From Actinoplanes sp. NBC_00393 (GTDB lineage: Bacteria > Actinomycetota > Actinomycetes > Mycobacteriales > Micromonosporaceae), in contig NZ_CP107942.1 of NCBI RefSeq assembly GCF_036053395.1, forward strand, positions 8,767,001 through 8,831,000: DNA of 64,000 nt, written 5' to 3'. Under the pieces are notes generated by a model. The model was not told the origin of the DNA. It saw only the letters and a list, made by a program, of their open reading frames with translations, and made no database searches. A program made the position numbers and the translations under genes. Positions 54,109 to 62,095 of this stretch are shown here, piece after piece (the first letter of the stretch is position 1; each line of letters opens with the position of its first letter).

Positions 54109-54840
54109 GTGGATCCACTCGCCCCGCTGCTCGACCTCGCCGACGTCGCGCCCGCACTCGACCAAGCCCGTGACTCCGTCGACGCCGCGATGCGGCATCG
54201 ATCTCTGCGCCGGCACGGCGGCCAGGTGGCCGCCGAAGCCAGTCTGCGGGCCGCGGTCGCCAGCGCGGCGCTGGAGGGCAGCAGTTACGACCTTGACGAG
54301 GTACGCGGTGGCACGGTCACCGATCCCGTGGTGCAGGGCGCCCTGCGGGTCGCCGAGTCGCTCGGTGGCCTCGTCGACCTCTGGCCCCGCGCCCCCCGTC
54401 AGGTCCTCGCCAAACTGCACGTCCTCGCGGCCCGTGGCGTCGTCCACGACCACGACCTGGGCCGGCTCACCGCCGGTGCGGAGCGGATCGACGCGCTCGC
54501 CGGGCTGGTCGCCGGCAACGAGAAGACGCCGCCGCTGCTGCTCGCCGCCATCGTGCACGCCGAACTGCTGACCCTGCGGCCGTTCGCGGGCCCGTCCGGC
54601 GTCGTGGCCCGGGCCGCCGCCCACCTCACGCTGATCGGCCGCGGCCTCGACCCCCGCGGTCTGGTCGCTGCCGAAGTCGGCCACCTCGCCCGCGAGCCCG
54701 AGTACGTGGGTTCCGCCGGCGCCTACGCCACGGGTACGCCCGACGGCGTGCGGTCGTGGCTGCGGCACTACGCGGCGGCGATCACGGCCGGCGCCGACGA
54801 AATCGTCGTCATCGGAGACAGCGTCCTGGCGGCGGTCTGA
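54109..54840 (+). CDS. Degenerate Fic-like protein
   Basis: A 243-residue helical protein divergent to acs. It resembles Fic domains: an inhibitory-type motif S52-x3-E56-G57 (SAALEG) and a core ending HAELLTLRPFAGPSGVVAR. The Fic catalytic motif HPFxxGNGRxxR is replaced at 157-168 by RPFAGPSGVVAR: catalytic His is Arg, and Asn and the first Arg of GNGR are lost. AMP transfer is therefore unlikely. Homologues next to acs in other actinobacteria are often labelled oxidoreductases without support. GTG 54109 follows TACCGT by 6 nt, suggesting a leaderless mRNA. Confidence 0.65.
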   Translation: MDPLAPLLDLADVAPALDQARDSVDAAMRHRSLRRHGGQVAAEASLRAAVASAALEGSSYDLDEVRGGTVTDPVVQGALRVAESLGGLVDLWPRAPRQVLAKLHVLAARGVVHDHDLGRLTAGAERIDALAGLVAGNEKTPPLLLAAIVHAELLTLRPFAGPSGVVARAAAHLTLIGRGLDPRGLVAAEVGHLAREPEYVGSAGAYATGTPDGVRSWLRHYAAAITAGADEIVVIGDSVLAAV

Positions 54841-54859
54841 ACGGCGGCATACTTTTCGG

Positions 54860-55336
54860 GTGGGTGAGAACTGGATCCGTCCGTACACGCCCGGAACCGG
54901 CCGCTGGTTGGTGATCGCCTGGGAGGCGGGGGCGCTGGCCCTGCTGACCTGGGCAAGCGTTCTGCACTTCGAGTTGATGGGGCACAGCGTCCGGGCGGTT
55001 GCCGGGCTGCTGGCCGTGGTCTGGGCCGTCGGCACGTGGCGGATCGTCAAGCACGGTGTCTACGTGAGCTCGGACGGTGTGCTCATCCGTGGGCTGCTGC
55101 GCTCGCGGATCGTGCGGTGGCGGGAGATCGCCGGGGTGCGCCTGCACCGGACCACCCACCGGGTCGGGCCGTGGCGGATCGAGAGCGGGATGACCGTGCT
55201 GATCGAGCGGCACGACGGGGCCATGGTGAACACCGAGCTCTGGGCGCAGGGGGTCGACTTCCACTCCCGGCCCAAGGTGTTCCGCGCGGTCTATCACGAG
55301 ATCCGTAATCGGCATCTCGCATCTGCTCAGCCGTGA
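54860..55336 (+). CDS. Two-helix membrane protein with PH-like domain
   Basis: A 158-residue protein. Two transmembrane helices (about 15-35 and 43-62) are followed by a cytosolic beta-rich domain (GVYVSSDGVLIRGLLRSRIV then WREIAGVRLH and SGMTVLIERHDGAMVNT) typical of bacterial PH domains. The role of these proteins is mostly unknown. GTG start after CATACT, 6 nt upstream. It lies 19 bp after the Fic-like gene and may share its transcript. A hairpin follows. Confidence 0.75.
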   Translation: MGENWIRPYTPGTGRWLVIAWEAGALALLTWASVLHFELMGHSVRAVAGLLAVVWAVGTWRIVKHGVYVSSDGVLIRGLLRSRIVRWREIAGVRLHRTTHRVGPWRIESGMTVLIERHDGAMVNTELWAQGVDFHSRPKVFRAVYHEIRNRHLASAQP

Positions 55337-55364
55337 CCCGCGGCCGGCCGGGCGGCAAAGTAAG

Positions 55365-55392
55365 AGCCGGCGTCCCTTGAGGGGCGCCGGCT
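55365..55392 (+). terminator. Hairpin after the PH-domain gene
   Basis: AGCCGGCG (55365-55372) and CGCCGGCT (55385-55392) pair perfectly and the inner CCC/GGG extend the stem with a bulged T. It lies 29 bp after the stop codon; no T-tract follows. Confidence 0.65.
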
Positions 55393-55832
55393 GTGCGCGT
55401 CCGGACCGGGTTATCAAGCGTGCACCTGGGTCGTTGTCGGCGGTCCAGCTGCCAAAATCTGGCATAGGTCCCGCCGCAACGTGCCTGCCGTGGCTGATCG
55501 CGCGTGGGTTCCCGGTGGCCGTGCACGGTGCCCGATTTCAACGGGCCCGCGAGTCATTTCTACGCCGGTTCGCGCATGATCGCCAGGTATCAGGCACGCA
55601 AACCTGGCGTACCGCTATTACTCAGACCAATGCCATTCACGCAGCTCACTGGCCATTGAGGACCGGTGGGCGGGGGAGGAAGCCGGCTCGGGAAGCGGGG
55701 AGGAGGCCGCGGAACGGGCGTGGCGGGCCACGTCTGGCGACAACACCGGCCGGAAGGTCGGTGGCGGGGGTGACCACCTGCTCAGCCGGCCGTTAGCCGA
55801 GGTACTCCTGGTAGGCGTACAGAGAATGGGTT
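55393..55832. other. Gene-free region
   Basis: About 440 bp between convergent genes. The frames crossing it have poor codon bias and no start context, so I see no gene. It contains G-rich segments (about 55660-55790) and a somewhat AT-rich patch (about 55600-55650), but no clear repeat, promoter pair or structured RNA. Confidence 0.5.
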
Positions 55833-56639
55833 TCAAGCGACTGCGGCCGCGCGCGTGCGGCGATGGCGGCCGTAGATGGCGAAGCCGATGGCGACGCCCA
55901 CGCCGACCCCCAGGGCCGCGGCTGCCACCGGCACCGCTGGGCGGTCGCGGAGGCGCCGGCCCAGAGGGACGGGATGGCGGAACTCGAGGATCGGCCAGGA
56001 GCGTTCGGCGGCGACCCGGCGCAGCGCGCGATCGGGGTTGACGGCGCTGGGGTGACCGACTGCTTCCAGCAGTGGCAGGTCGCTGCTGGAGTCCGAGTAG
56101 GCGAAGCACTCGGAGAGGTCGTAGCCGCGGGACTCGGCGAGCTCGCGGACGCCGACCACCTTGGCCGGGCCGGCGGCGTAGAACTCGACCTCGCCGCTGT
56201 AGCGGCCGTCGACGATGGCCATCCGGGTGGCGATGATGTCGGTGATGCCGAGCAGAGCGCCGATCGGGCGGACCATCTCGTCGCCGGAGGCGGAGACCAG
56301 GACGACATCGCGGCCGGCGGCCTGGTGCTCGGCGATCAGCGCGGCGGCCTCGGCGTAGACATAGGGATTGATCAGGTCGTTGAGCGTCTCGGCGACGATC
56401 TGCTGCACCTGCTCCACCCGCCAGCCCTTGCAGAGCGCGGCGAGGTAGTCGCGGGTGCGTGCCATCGCCTGCTCATCGGTGCCGCCACCGAGCCGGAACA
56501 TCAGCTGGGCATAGGCGGATTTCACCACGTCACGCCGGCTGATCAGGCCATCACGGTAGAAAGGCCGTCCGAAGGCCAGGGCGCTGGACTTGGCGATGAC
56601 GGTCTTGTCGAGGTCGAAAAACGCGGCGCTCAGGCCCAC
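55833..56639 (-). CDS. HAD-IB family hydrolase (phosphatase)
   Basis: A 268-residue HAD phosphatase. Motif I is FDLDKT (D9 nucleophile, D11 acid/base, T13), motif II SASGDEM, motif III/IV SDSSSDLPLLEAVG. It belongs to the SerB-like HAD-IB subfamily found next to tad/ssd loci in mycobacteria (Rv3661 position). A C-terminal hydrophobic helix (AAAALGVGVGVAIGFAIYG) may anchor it to the membrane. The GTG 56639 is chosen because TACACT lies 8 nt upstream on the minus strand (leaderless) and the family begins right before AAFFDLDKT. Substrate is unknown. Confidence 0.88.
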   Translation of the reverse strand: MGLSAAFFDLDKTVIAKSSALAFGRPFYRDGLISRRDVVKSAYAQLMFRLGGGTDEQAMARTRDYLAALCKGWRVEQVQQIVAETLNDLINPYVYAEAAALIAEHQAAGRDVVLVSASGDEMVRPIGALLGITDIIATRMAIVDGRYSGEVEFYAAGPAKVVGVRELAESRGYDLSECFAYSDSSSDLPLLEAVGHPSAVNPDRALRRVAAERSWPILEFRHPVPLGRRLRDRPAVPVAAAALGVGVGVAIGFAIYGRHRRTRAAAVA

Positions 56640-56892
56640 GGGCCGAAAGTGTAGCCGCAACACGCTCGCCCCGGTTGTCCCGCGCGGGGGACGCGCCCGG
56701 CGGTGACGCGCTGTGAAAACGGTCAGACGGGCAGGGAGCGTGGCATCGGGTCACATTCAGTACTCGACGCCGGGCCTGATTCTGAGGCAGACTTGTGTTT
56801 GCGACTGGGATGAGTGTTGTTACCGTCGCGTCTGGTGAACTTTCGATCAACTGATGGCCCTCGGTGATCGCGCCCCCCGCGATTGCCGAGTT

Positions 56893-56922
56893 GATTCGGC
56901 TCGACCCCCCCGGAGCCGAATC
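56893..56922 (-). terminator. Perfect 10-bp hairpin
   Basis: GATTCGGCTC (56893-56902) and GAGCCGAATC (56913-56922) are perfect reverse complements around a C-rich 10-nt loop. It lies next to a second hairpin after the STAS gene, giving a double terminator. Confidence 0.6.
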
Positions 56923-56927
56923 CCAGG

Positions 56928-56957
56928 ACGACCCCCGTCTCCCCCGACGGGGGTCGT
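56928..56957 (-). terminator. Perfect 12-bp hairpin after the STAS gene
   Basis: Arms 56928-56939 and 56946-56957 are perfect reverse complements with a 6-nt C-rich loop. It starts 4 bp after the STAS stop codon on the minus strand. Terminator without T-tract. Confidence 0.75.
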
Positions 56958-56961
56958 TCCC

Positions 56962-57324
56962 TTAGGAGCCGGAGGCCCGGCTCGGTTCGGCTTCGGCTGA
57001 GGCCGCGGGCTCGATCAGGCCGAAGAAGTCGGAGAGCCCGGTCACGTTCAGCACCCGCCGGAACGTGTCGCTCGGGTTCACCACGGCGAACTCGATGTCC
57101 CGTTCGGTCGCCGCCCGGTATCCCTCGATCAGGGCGCCGAGGCCGGTCGAGTCGATGAACGAGGCATCGCGCAGATCCACCAGGACGGTGGCCGGCGTCC
57201 AGTCGACGAGGGCATCGCGGATGCCGTCCGCCACCTCGTCAGCGTTCGAGAAATCGATCTCGCCCAGCACGGTGACGGTAACCGTGCCGTCCTCGCCAAG
57301 CGTGGTCCGGATCGAGCTGTCCAT
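56962..57324 (-). CDS. STAS-domain anti-anti-sigma factor
   Basis: A 120-residue STAS-domain protein of SpoIIAA/RsbV type. The switch motif FIDSTGLGALI has phosphorylatable Ser59. Anti-anti-sigma factors bind a kinase/anti-sigma partner when unphosphorylated, freeing a sigma factor. No kinase or sigma gene is adjacent. The ATG at 57324 is chosen for GGAG 6 nt upstream; a GTG two codons earlier is possible. It diverges from the tad cluster. The C-terminal tail is Ser/Ala/Glu-rich. Confidence 0.9.
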   Translation of the reverse strand: MDSSIRTTLGEDGTVTVTVLGEIDFSNADEVADGIRDALVDWTPATVLVDLRDASFIDSTGLGALIEGYRAATERDIEFAVVNPSDTFRRVLNVTGLSDFFGLIEPAASAEAEPSRASGS

Positions 57325-57419
57325 CCGCACTCCATCGGTCCGTTTCGGCAGACAAACATACCCAACGGAATCCAGCTCACTCGTCCCCGTCTTAGTAGAT
57401 CAATCCGCCGGGTCAGGCG

Positions 57420-57447
57420 TTGTCCACAGCCGCCCGCGATATCCACA
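57420..57447 (+). promoter_or_regulatory. Two DnaA-box-like 9-mers upstream of the tad cluster
   Basis: TTGTCCACA (57420-57428), the box form common in actinobacterial origins, and ATATCCACA (57439-57447), one mismatch, lie in direct orientation between the STAS gene and the tad cluster. They may be chance, but other intergenic regions of the window have such boxes too. Confidence 0.3.
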
Positions 57448-57534
57448 GGTCCGGGGCCCGGCGGTTGTCGTCGCCGGGCCGGTCCGGCGACGGTGGGCGC
57501 CTCAAACCGCCGCGTCCCTCGCTGGAGGTCAGTG

Positions 57535-58611
57535 ATGCCCGCCCCGCGCCGTCCCCTGATCGTGACCGCCGACCCCGACCTGCTCGACGACCTGCTCAGA
57601 CTCGCCGCGGCCGGCGGCACCGAGGTGGACGTGGCCGCCGATCCGCCCGGTGCCCGGGCCCGCTACTCCGGGGCGCCACTCGTTCTGATCGGCGCGGATC
57701 AGGTTGCGGCCTGCCTGCGGGCCCGCCTGCCACGCCGCCCGCGGGTCATCCTGATCTGCCGGGACGACAGCGCGGAACGCACCTGGGAGATCTCCAGCCT
57801 GATCGGCGCCGAGCACGTCGCGGTGTTGCCGACCGCCGAGCCGTGGGTGGTGGACCAGCTGACCGAACGGCCGGGCCCGGCCGCCACCGCCCGGACGATC
57901 GCGGTGATCGGCGGGCGCGGCGGGGCCGGGGCCAGCATCCTGGCGGCCGGGCTGGCCACCACCGCGGTACGCGCGGGCCACCAGACCCTGCTCGTCGACG
58001 CGGACCCGCTCGGTGGCGGCCTGGACATGGTGCTCGGCTGGGAAGAGGTGACCGGGCTGCGCTGGCGGGAGCTCACCGACACGAACGGGCGGGTCGAGCC
58101 CCGGTCGCTGATTCGCGCTCTGCCCCGCCGGGGTGGCCTGGTGCTGCTCACGTTCGACCGCAAGGAGCTGCTGGGCATTCCGGCCGAGGCGATGGCGGCC
58201 ACCCTGGACGCCGCCCGGCGCGGCCGCGATGTGATCGTCGCCGACCTGCCGCGGCACCTCGACGACGCGGCGGTGCTGGCCCTGCAGGCAGCCGATCAGA
58301 CGCTGATGGTGGTCCCGGCGGAGCTGCGGGCGGCGGTGGCGGCTGCGCGAACTGCGGCGACGGTCGCGTTCCACTGCGAGAACCTGGCCGTGGTGGTGCG
58401 CGGGCCGGCGCCCGGCGGGCTCCGGGCCCGGGAGATCGCCGAGGCGCTGCGACTTCCGCTGGCCGGGACGCTGCGGCCGGAACCGGCGATGTGCGAGGCC
58501 GTGGAGAACGGGACGCCGCCGACAGCGGAGGGCAAGGGGCCGCTCGCGGAGCTCTGCCAGCGGTTGATCGAGGACCTGATGCGTACGGCCGGCGCGCAGG
58601 TGGCGGCATGA
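57535..58611 (+). CDS. ssd: Septum-site-determining-like protein Ssd / TadZ-CpaE family
   Basis: A 358-residue MinD/ParA-like protein. The first 110 residues form a response-regulator-like pseudo-receiver (LIVTADPDLLDDLLRLAAAGG). The ATPase-like domain begins at ARTIAVIGGRGGAGASILAAG, where Walker A lacks both lysines of the deviant MinD motif. This matches mycobacterial Ssd (Rv3660c) and the TadZ family, which place pilus machinery at the pole or septum. GGAGG precedes ATG 57535. It is the first gene of the tad cluster; tadA overlaps its stop by ATGA. Confidence 0.87.
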   Translation: MPAPRRPLIVTADPDLLDDLLRLAAAGGTEVDVAADPPGARARYSGAPLVLIGADQVAACLRARLPRRPRVILICRDDSAERTWEISSLIGAEHVAVLPTAEPWVVDQLTERPGPAATARTIAVIGGRGGAGASILAAGLATTAVRAGHQTLLVDADPLGGGLDMVLGWEEVTGLRWRELTDTNGRVEPRSLIRALPRRGGLVLLTFDRKELLGIPAEAMAATLDAARRGRDVIVADLPRHLDDAAVLALQAADQTLMVVPAELRAAVAAARTAATVAFHCENLAVVVRGPAPGGLRAREIAEALRLPLAGTLRPEPAMCEAVENGTPPTAEGKGPLAELCQRLIEDLMRTAGAQVAA

Positions 58612-59789
58612 GCACCGAGCCGGTGGTGGATCGGGTTCGGCGGCAGTTCGCGTACGAGGGGGTCGAGGCGACACCGGCGGCAGTGGTCAGCGCGGTCCGC
58701 CGGGCCGGTGGGGTGCTCGGCGACCGGGCCGTTCTGCGCCTGGCCGGGCAGGTTCGCGACGAGATGATCGGCGCGGGTCCGCTGGCGCCGCTGCTCTCCG
58801 ATCCGGAAGTGACCGATGTCGTGGTCAACGGCACGCAGGTCTGGGTGGATCGCGGCGCCGGCATGCAGCGCGCGGCAGTGCGTCTCAACGACGCCGACGA
58901 GGTACGCCGACTCGCGCAACGCCTCGTCGCGGCGTGCGGTCGGCGGCTGGACGACGGGCAGCCGTACGCGGATGCGCGACTACCCGACGGGACCCGGCTG
59001 CACGCGGTGCTGCCACCGGTGGCGACTGACGGGCCCTACCTGTCGTTGCGGACCTTCCGGCAGCGGCCGTTCAGCCTGGACGACCTGGTCGCGCACGGGA
59101 CGGTCGAACCGGCCGCGGCGGTGGTGCTGTCGGGCGTGGTGGCGGGGCGGCTGGCGTACCTGGTGACCGGTGGGACCGGCAGCGGGAAGACGACGCTGCT
59201 GTCGACGCTGCTCGGACTGGTTCCGGCCACCGAGCGGATCGTCCTGGTCGAGGACGCTGCCGAACTGCGGCCGGTGCATCCGCATGTGGTGGCGCTGCAG
59301 GCGCGTACCGCGAACGTGGAAGGGGCGGGCGCGGTTGGCCTCACCGATCTGGTCCGGCAGGCGCTGCGGATGCGGCCGGATCGGCTGGTGATCGGCGAGT
59401 GCCGCGGCGCCGAGGTGGTGGATCTGCTGGGGGCGCTGAACACGGGGCACGACGGCGGGGCGGGGACCCTGCACGCGAATGCGCCGGGTGACGTACCGGC
59501 CCGGCTGGAAGCGCTCGGCATGCTCGGTGGGCTGCCCAGAGCGGCTCTGCACGCCCAGGTGCTGGCGGCTCTGCAGGTGGTTCTTCAGGTACGGCGTACG
59601 GGCCGGGGCCGGGTGCTGGAGTCGATCAGCGTGCTGCTGCCCTCCGGGGAGGAGCGGCTGGCGACGGTGGTGCCGGCCTGGGAGCTCGGGCGCGGTGCCG
59701 GGCCGGGTGCGGAAGTGCTGGCCCGGCTGTTCGGGGAGCGAGGAATCGCGGTCCCGGACCTTCTGCGGCCCGCCGGGCGGCCGGAATGA
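58608..59789 (+). CDS. tadA: TadA/CpaF-type secretion ATPase
   Basis: A 393-residue type II/IV secretion ATPase. Walker A is GGTGSGKTTLLSTL, followed by an Asp box (VEDAAELRPVHPHVV), Walker B (RPDRLVIGECRGAEVVDLL) and a His box (TGHDGGAGTLHANAP). It powers assembly of Flp pili. Start ATGA-overlaps ssd and its stop overlaps tadB, so the genes form one operon. Length and motifs are normal. Confidence 0.94.
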   Translation: MSTEPVVDRVRRQFAYEGVEATPAAVVSAVRRAGGVLGDRAVLRLAGQVRDEMIGAGPLAPLLSDPEVTDVVVNGTQVWVDRGAGMQRAAVRLNDADEVRRLAQRLVAACGRRLDDGQPYADARLPDGTRLHAVLPPVATDGPYLSLRTFRQRPFSLDDLVAHGTVEPAAAVVLSGVVAGRLAYLVTGGTGSGKTTLLSTLLGLVPATERIVLVEDAAELRPVHPHVVALQARTANVEGAGAVGLTDLVRQALRMRPDRLVIGECRGAEVVDLLGALNTGHDGGAGTLHANAPGDVPARLEALGMLGGLPRAALHAQVLAALQVVLQVRRTGRGRVLESISVLLPSGEERLATVVPAWELGRGAGPGAEVLARLFGERGIAVPDLLRPAGRPE

Positions 59790-60550
59790 GCTGGTTGATC
59801 GTTGGCGGGCTACTGGCCGGGGTGGCGGTCGTCCTGTGGCCGGTCAGCGCGGCGCGGAACCGGTTGCTGGGCCGGCGGCCCGTCGGTGGCCGGGCCAGAA
59901 CCGAGGTGGCGCGGCTTCGCCAGATCCTGGGCCGGGTCGCCTCGCGATCGCCGGGCCGGGCAGCTCTGGGGTCGTCGGCGCTGGTGGCGGTGCCCGGGCT
60001 CGTGCTTGGCGGGCCGGTTGCTGCGCTGGTCGCGGCCGCCTACGCCGGGCTGGCGGGACGGGAGCTGGTCCGGCGGGGCGCCCGGAAGCGGGTCGTCGCG
60101 GGCCGGGCGGCGGCTCTGGACGGGCTCTGCTCGCTGGTGGCCGATCTGCGGGCCGGGATTCCGCCGGTCGTGGTGGCAGCGGGTGGACCGGTGCCGACCG
60201 AGCTGGCGGGGGACTCCCGGATCGCCGGGCTGGCCGCGGCGGTGTGGCGGCTCGCCGAGCAGACCGGGGCGCCGGCGGCGGACCTTCTGGAGCGGATCGA
60301 GGCGGATGCGCGTACCTCGGATCGGGCGGCCAAGTCGGCGGCCGCGCAGGCCGCTGGTGCCCAGGCCACTGCCTTCCTACTGGCGGCCCTGCCACTCGGC
60401 GGAATCGCCCTGGGATATGCGATCGGTGCGGATCCGCTGCACGTCCTCCTGCACACGCCCGTGGGTGCGGCCTGTGCGGTGGTGGCGGTGGCGCTGCAAT
60501 GTGCCGGCCTCCAGTGGGCTGAGCGCCTCACGAACGGGACGAGCCGATGA
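59786..60550 (+). CDS. tadB: TadB-type pilus assembly membrane protein
   Basis: A 254-residue protein with hydrophobic segments near the N-terminus (1-22, 60-95) and C-terminus (about 195-240), and a cytosolic T2SSF-like helical core between them (DGLCSLVADLRAGIPPVVVA). T2SSF proteins form the inner-membrane platform of pilus machines. Overlaps tadA by ATGA. Its stop overlaps the 63-codon gene by ATGA. Confidence 0.88.
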   Translation: MSWLIVGGLLAGVAVVLWPVSAARNRLLGRRPVGGRARTEVARLRQILGRVASRSPGRAALGSSALVAVPGLVLGGPVAALVAAAYAGLAGRELVRRGARKRVVAGRAAALDGLCSLVADLRAGIPPVVVAAGGPVPTELAGDSRIAGLAAAVWRLAEQTGAPAADLLERIEADARTSDRAAKSAAAQAAGAQATAFLLAALPLGGIALGYAIGADPLHVLLHTPVGAACAVVAVALQCAGLQWAERLTNGTSR

Positions 60551-60738
60551 CCCGGGATGCGGTGGATGTCCCGTCGTGTGGCGCGGCCGAGTTGCTGAGG
60601 CCGGGCGGGCCGGTCCGGGTGCCGTTGCGGGAGTGCTGCGCGGCCGCGCTGATCGGTGTGCGGGCGAAGACCGGCGGATGCGTGGTGCTCGCAGCCACCC
60701 TCCCGGCCGAGGACGTCGCACCTGGAGCGCGCAGGTGA
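60547..60738 (+). CDS. Small 63-residue cysteine-containing protein in the tad operon
   Basis: A 63-codon frame whose ATG overlaps the tadB stop (ATGA) and whose TGA overlaps the tadC ATG (TGATG). Overlap on both sides is the signature of translational coupling, and third positions are GC-rich as in real genes here. The product has four cysteines (one near residue 11, a CC pair near 29-30 and one near 44) and no signal peptide or membrane helix. It has no counterpart I know in the mycobacterial cluster. It could also be a vestigial tadC N-terminus. Confidence 0.6.
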   Translation: MTRDAVDVPSCGAAELLRPGGPVRVPLRECCAAALIGVRAKTGGCVVLAATLPAEDVAPGARR

Positions 60739-61469
60739 TGACCTTCGTCGTCACCGCCTGTACCGCCCTGGCCGCGATCCTTCTCGCTTTGCCGCTGAGG
60801 GGCCGGAAACCGGCCGGACGGCGGCTGTCCCGGGTCCGCCGGAGCCTGGACGCGAAGCCGGCGAACCGGGCGACCGATCGGAAGACCCGGCTGCTGCTCG
60901 CCGCCATGGCCGGTCTGGCAGTGGCCGGGCTGGTCGGGACCTGGTGGGGCATTCCGGTGGGGCTGGCCGCCGGGGTCGGCGCCGAACAGTTCCTGCGACG
61001 CCGGGAACCTGCCGAACTCCGGCGGGAGCGGCTGCAAGCGCTGGCCGATCTGCCGCTCGCCGCGGATCTGCTGGCCGCGGCGCTGCGGGCCGGCGCGCCG
61101 GCGGACCGGGCGGCGGCCGCTGTCGCGGACGCGCTGGACGGTCCGCTGGGCGGGCGGCTGCAGCGGGTCGCCCGGTCGTTGCGGCTCGGTGCGGGGCCGG
61201 CCGAGGCGTGGGGGCATCTCGCCGGCGTGACCGGCGCCGACAGGCTCGTCGCGGCAGCGGTCCGGTCCAGTGCCAGCGGTGGCGCCCTCGCCGGGGCCCT
61301 GGAACGCCTCGCCGGTGATCTGCGCGCCGACCGTACGGTCGCCGCCGAAGCCGCCGCCCAGCGCGCCGGGGTCCTCATCGTCCTGCCCCTCGGCCTGTGC
61401 TTCCTGCCGGCCTTTCTGCTCGCCGGCCTGGTGCCGGTGCTGGTCGCCGTCCTCGGCGACGTCCTGTGA
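60738..61469 (+). CDS. tadC: TadC-type pilus assembly membrane protein
   Basis: A 243-residue T2SSF-domain protein with an N-terminal helix (FVVTACTALAAILLALPL), a second near 55-85, a helical core (ALADLPLAADLLAAALRAG; GGALAGALERLAGDLRADRT) and a C-terminal helix pair (VLIVLPLGLCFLPAFLLAGL). It partners TadB in the membrane platform. ATG 60738 overlaps the 63-codon gene's stop. A gap of 90 bp with a hairpin separates it from the pilin-like gene. Confidence 0.88.
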   Translation: MTFVVTACTALAAILLALPLRGRKPAGRRLSRVRRSLDAKPANRATDRKTRLLLAAMAGLAVAGLVGTWWGIPVGLAAGVGAEQFLRRREPAELRRERLQALADLPLAADLLAAALRAGAPADRAAAAVADALDGPLGGRLQRVARSLRLGAGPAEAWGHLAGVTGADRLVAAAVRSSASGGALAGALERLAGDLRADRTVAAEAAAQRAGVLIVLPLGLCFLPAFLLAGLVPVLVAVLGDVL

Positions 61470-61514
61470 ACCGGCGGTGCGGCCCTTCACCCGGTCGCGC
61501 CGCCCAGCCCGAAT

Positions 61515-61535
61515 GCGGCGCGGCCGGCGCGCCGC
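61515..61535 (+). terminator. Hairpin between tadC and the pilin-like gene
   Basis: GCGGCGCG (61515-61522) and CGCGCCGC (61528-61535) pair perfectly around a 5-nt loop, 24 bp before the pilin-like start. It may protect or separate the pilin part of the message, so that pilin is expressed at a different level. Confidence 0.5.
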
Positions 61536-61559
61536 ACATCTCAACCGAGGAGGAACCAC

Positions 61560-61745
61560 GTGCACAAACTCATCGCCAACTTCCGGAGGCTTCGGTCGGA
61601 AGCGGCGGACGCCGGGATGAGCACCGCCGAGTACGCGGTCGGCACGCTCGCCGCGGTCGCCTTCGCCGGTGTCCTGCTCAAGGTGGTCAGTAGCGGAACC
61701 GTGCAGGCGGCGCTGGGCGGGCTCATCGGCCGGGCGCTGAAGTGA
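61560..61745 (+). CDS. Flp-pilin-like small protein (DUF4244)
   Basis: A 61-residue protein. A basic start is followed by ADAGMSTAEYAVGTLAAVAF, where G-M-S-T-A-E-Y resembles the class IV/Flp prepilin cleavage site with the conserved Glu at +5, and a hydrophobic helix. This matches the DUF4244 proteins at the Rv3656c position and is the probable pilus subunit. GAGGAGG lies just upstream of GTG 61560, the best ribosome binding site in the cluster, in line with high expression. Confidence 0.88.
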   Translation: MHKLIANFRRLRSEAADAGMSTAEYAVGTLAAVAFAGVLLKVVSSGTVQAALGGLIGRALK

Positions 61746-62095
61746 GTCGGCGCCGGTGGCCCGGCCGGGACCGGGGCGCGTTCACCGCCGAGCTCGCGGC
61801 CGGGCTGCCGGCGCTCATCCTGATGTTCCTCGTCGCGGCCGGTGCGGTGGCCGCCGTGATGACCCGGGCCCAGTGCCTGGACGCGGCGCGGGAGGCCGCG
61901 CTCGCCGCCGCCCGCGGTGAGCCGACCGGGTCGGCGGCAGCGACCGCCCCGGACGGTGCGGAGATCACGGTCTCCGGGGACGCGAAGACCGTCACGGCCG
62001 TCGTCTCGGCCCGGGTACAGGTGCTCGGCGGAAACCTGCCCGGCATGACCGTGCGAGCGAAGGCGGTCGCGGCCAGGGAACCGGAGGCGCTGTGA
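61742..62095 (+). CDS. TadE-like minor pilin
   Basis: A 117-residue protein with the TadE start DRGAFTAELAAGLPALILMF: a short basic segment, a conserved Glu and a single hydrophobic helix. The rest is a small extracytoplasmic beta-rich domain. TadE-like pseudopilins join Flp pilus assembly. GTG 61742 overlaps the pilin gene stop (GTGA). Position equals Rv3655c. Confidence 0.85.
   Translation: MSRRRWPGRDRGAFTAELAAGLPALILMFLVAAGAVAAVMTRAQCLDAAREAALAAARGEPTGSAAATAPDGAEITVSGDAKTVTAVVSARVQVLGGNLPGMTVRAKAVAAREPEAL

Larger units (their letters stand above)
56640..56961. other. Intergenic region with two adjacent strong hairpins
   Basis: This 322-bp stretch holds the leaderless promoter of the HAD gene (TACACT at 56648-56653, minus strand), a moderately AT-rich part at about 56760-56850, and two hairpins described separately. 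No coding frame is convincing. Confidence 0.45.

Noticed and set aside
55377..55796. Possible 139-codon gene in the gap after the PH-domain gene
   Set aside because: It begins inside the terminator hairpin, has poor codon bias and no recognisable domain or ribosome binding site.
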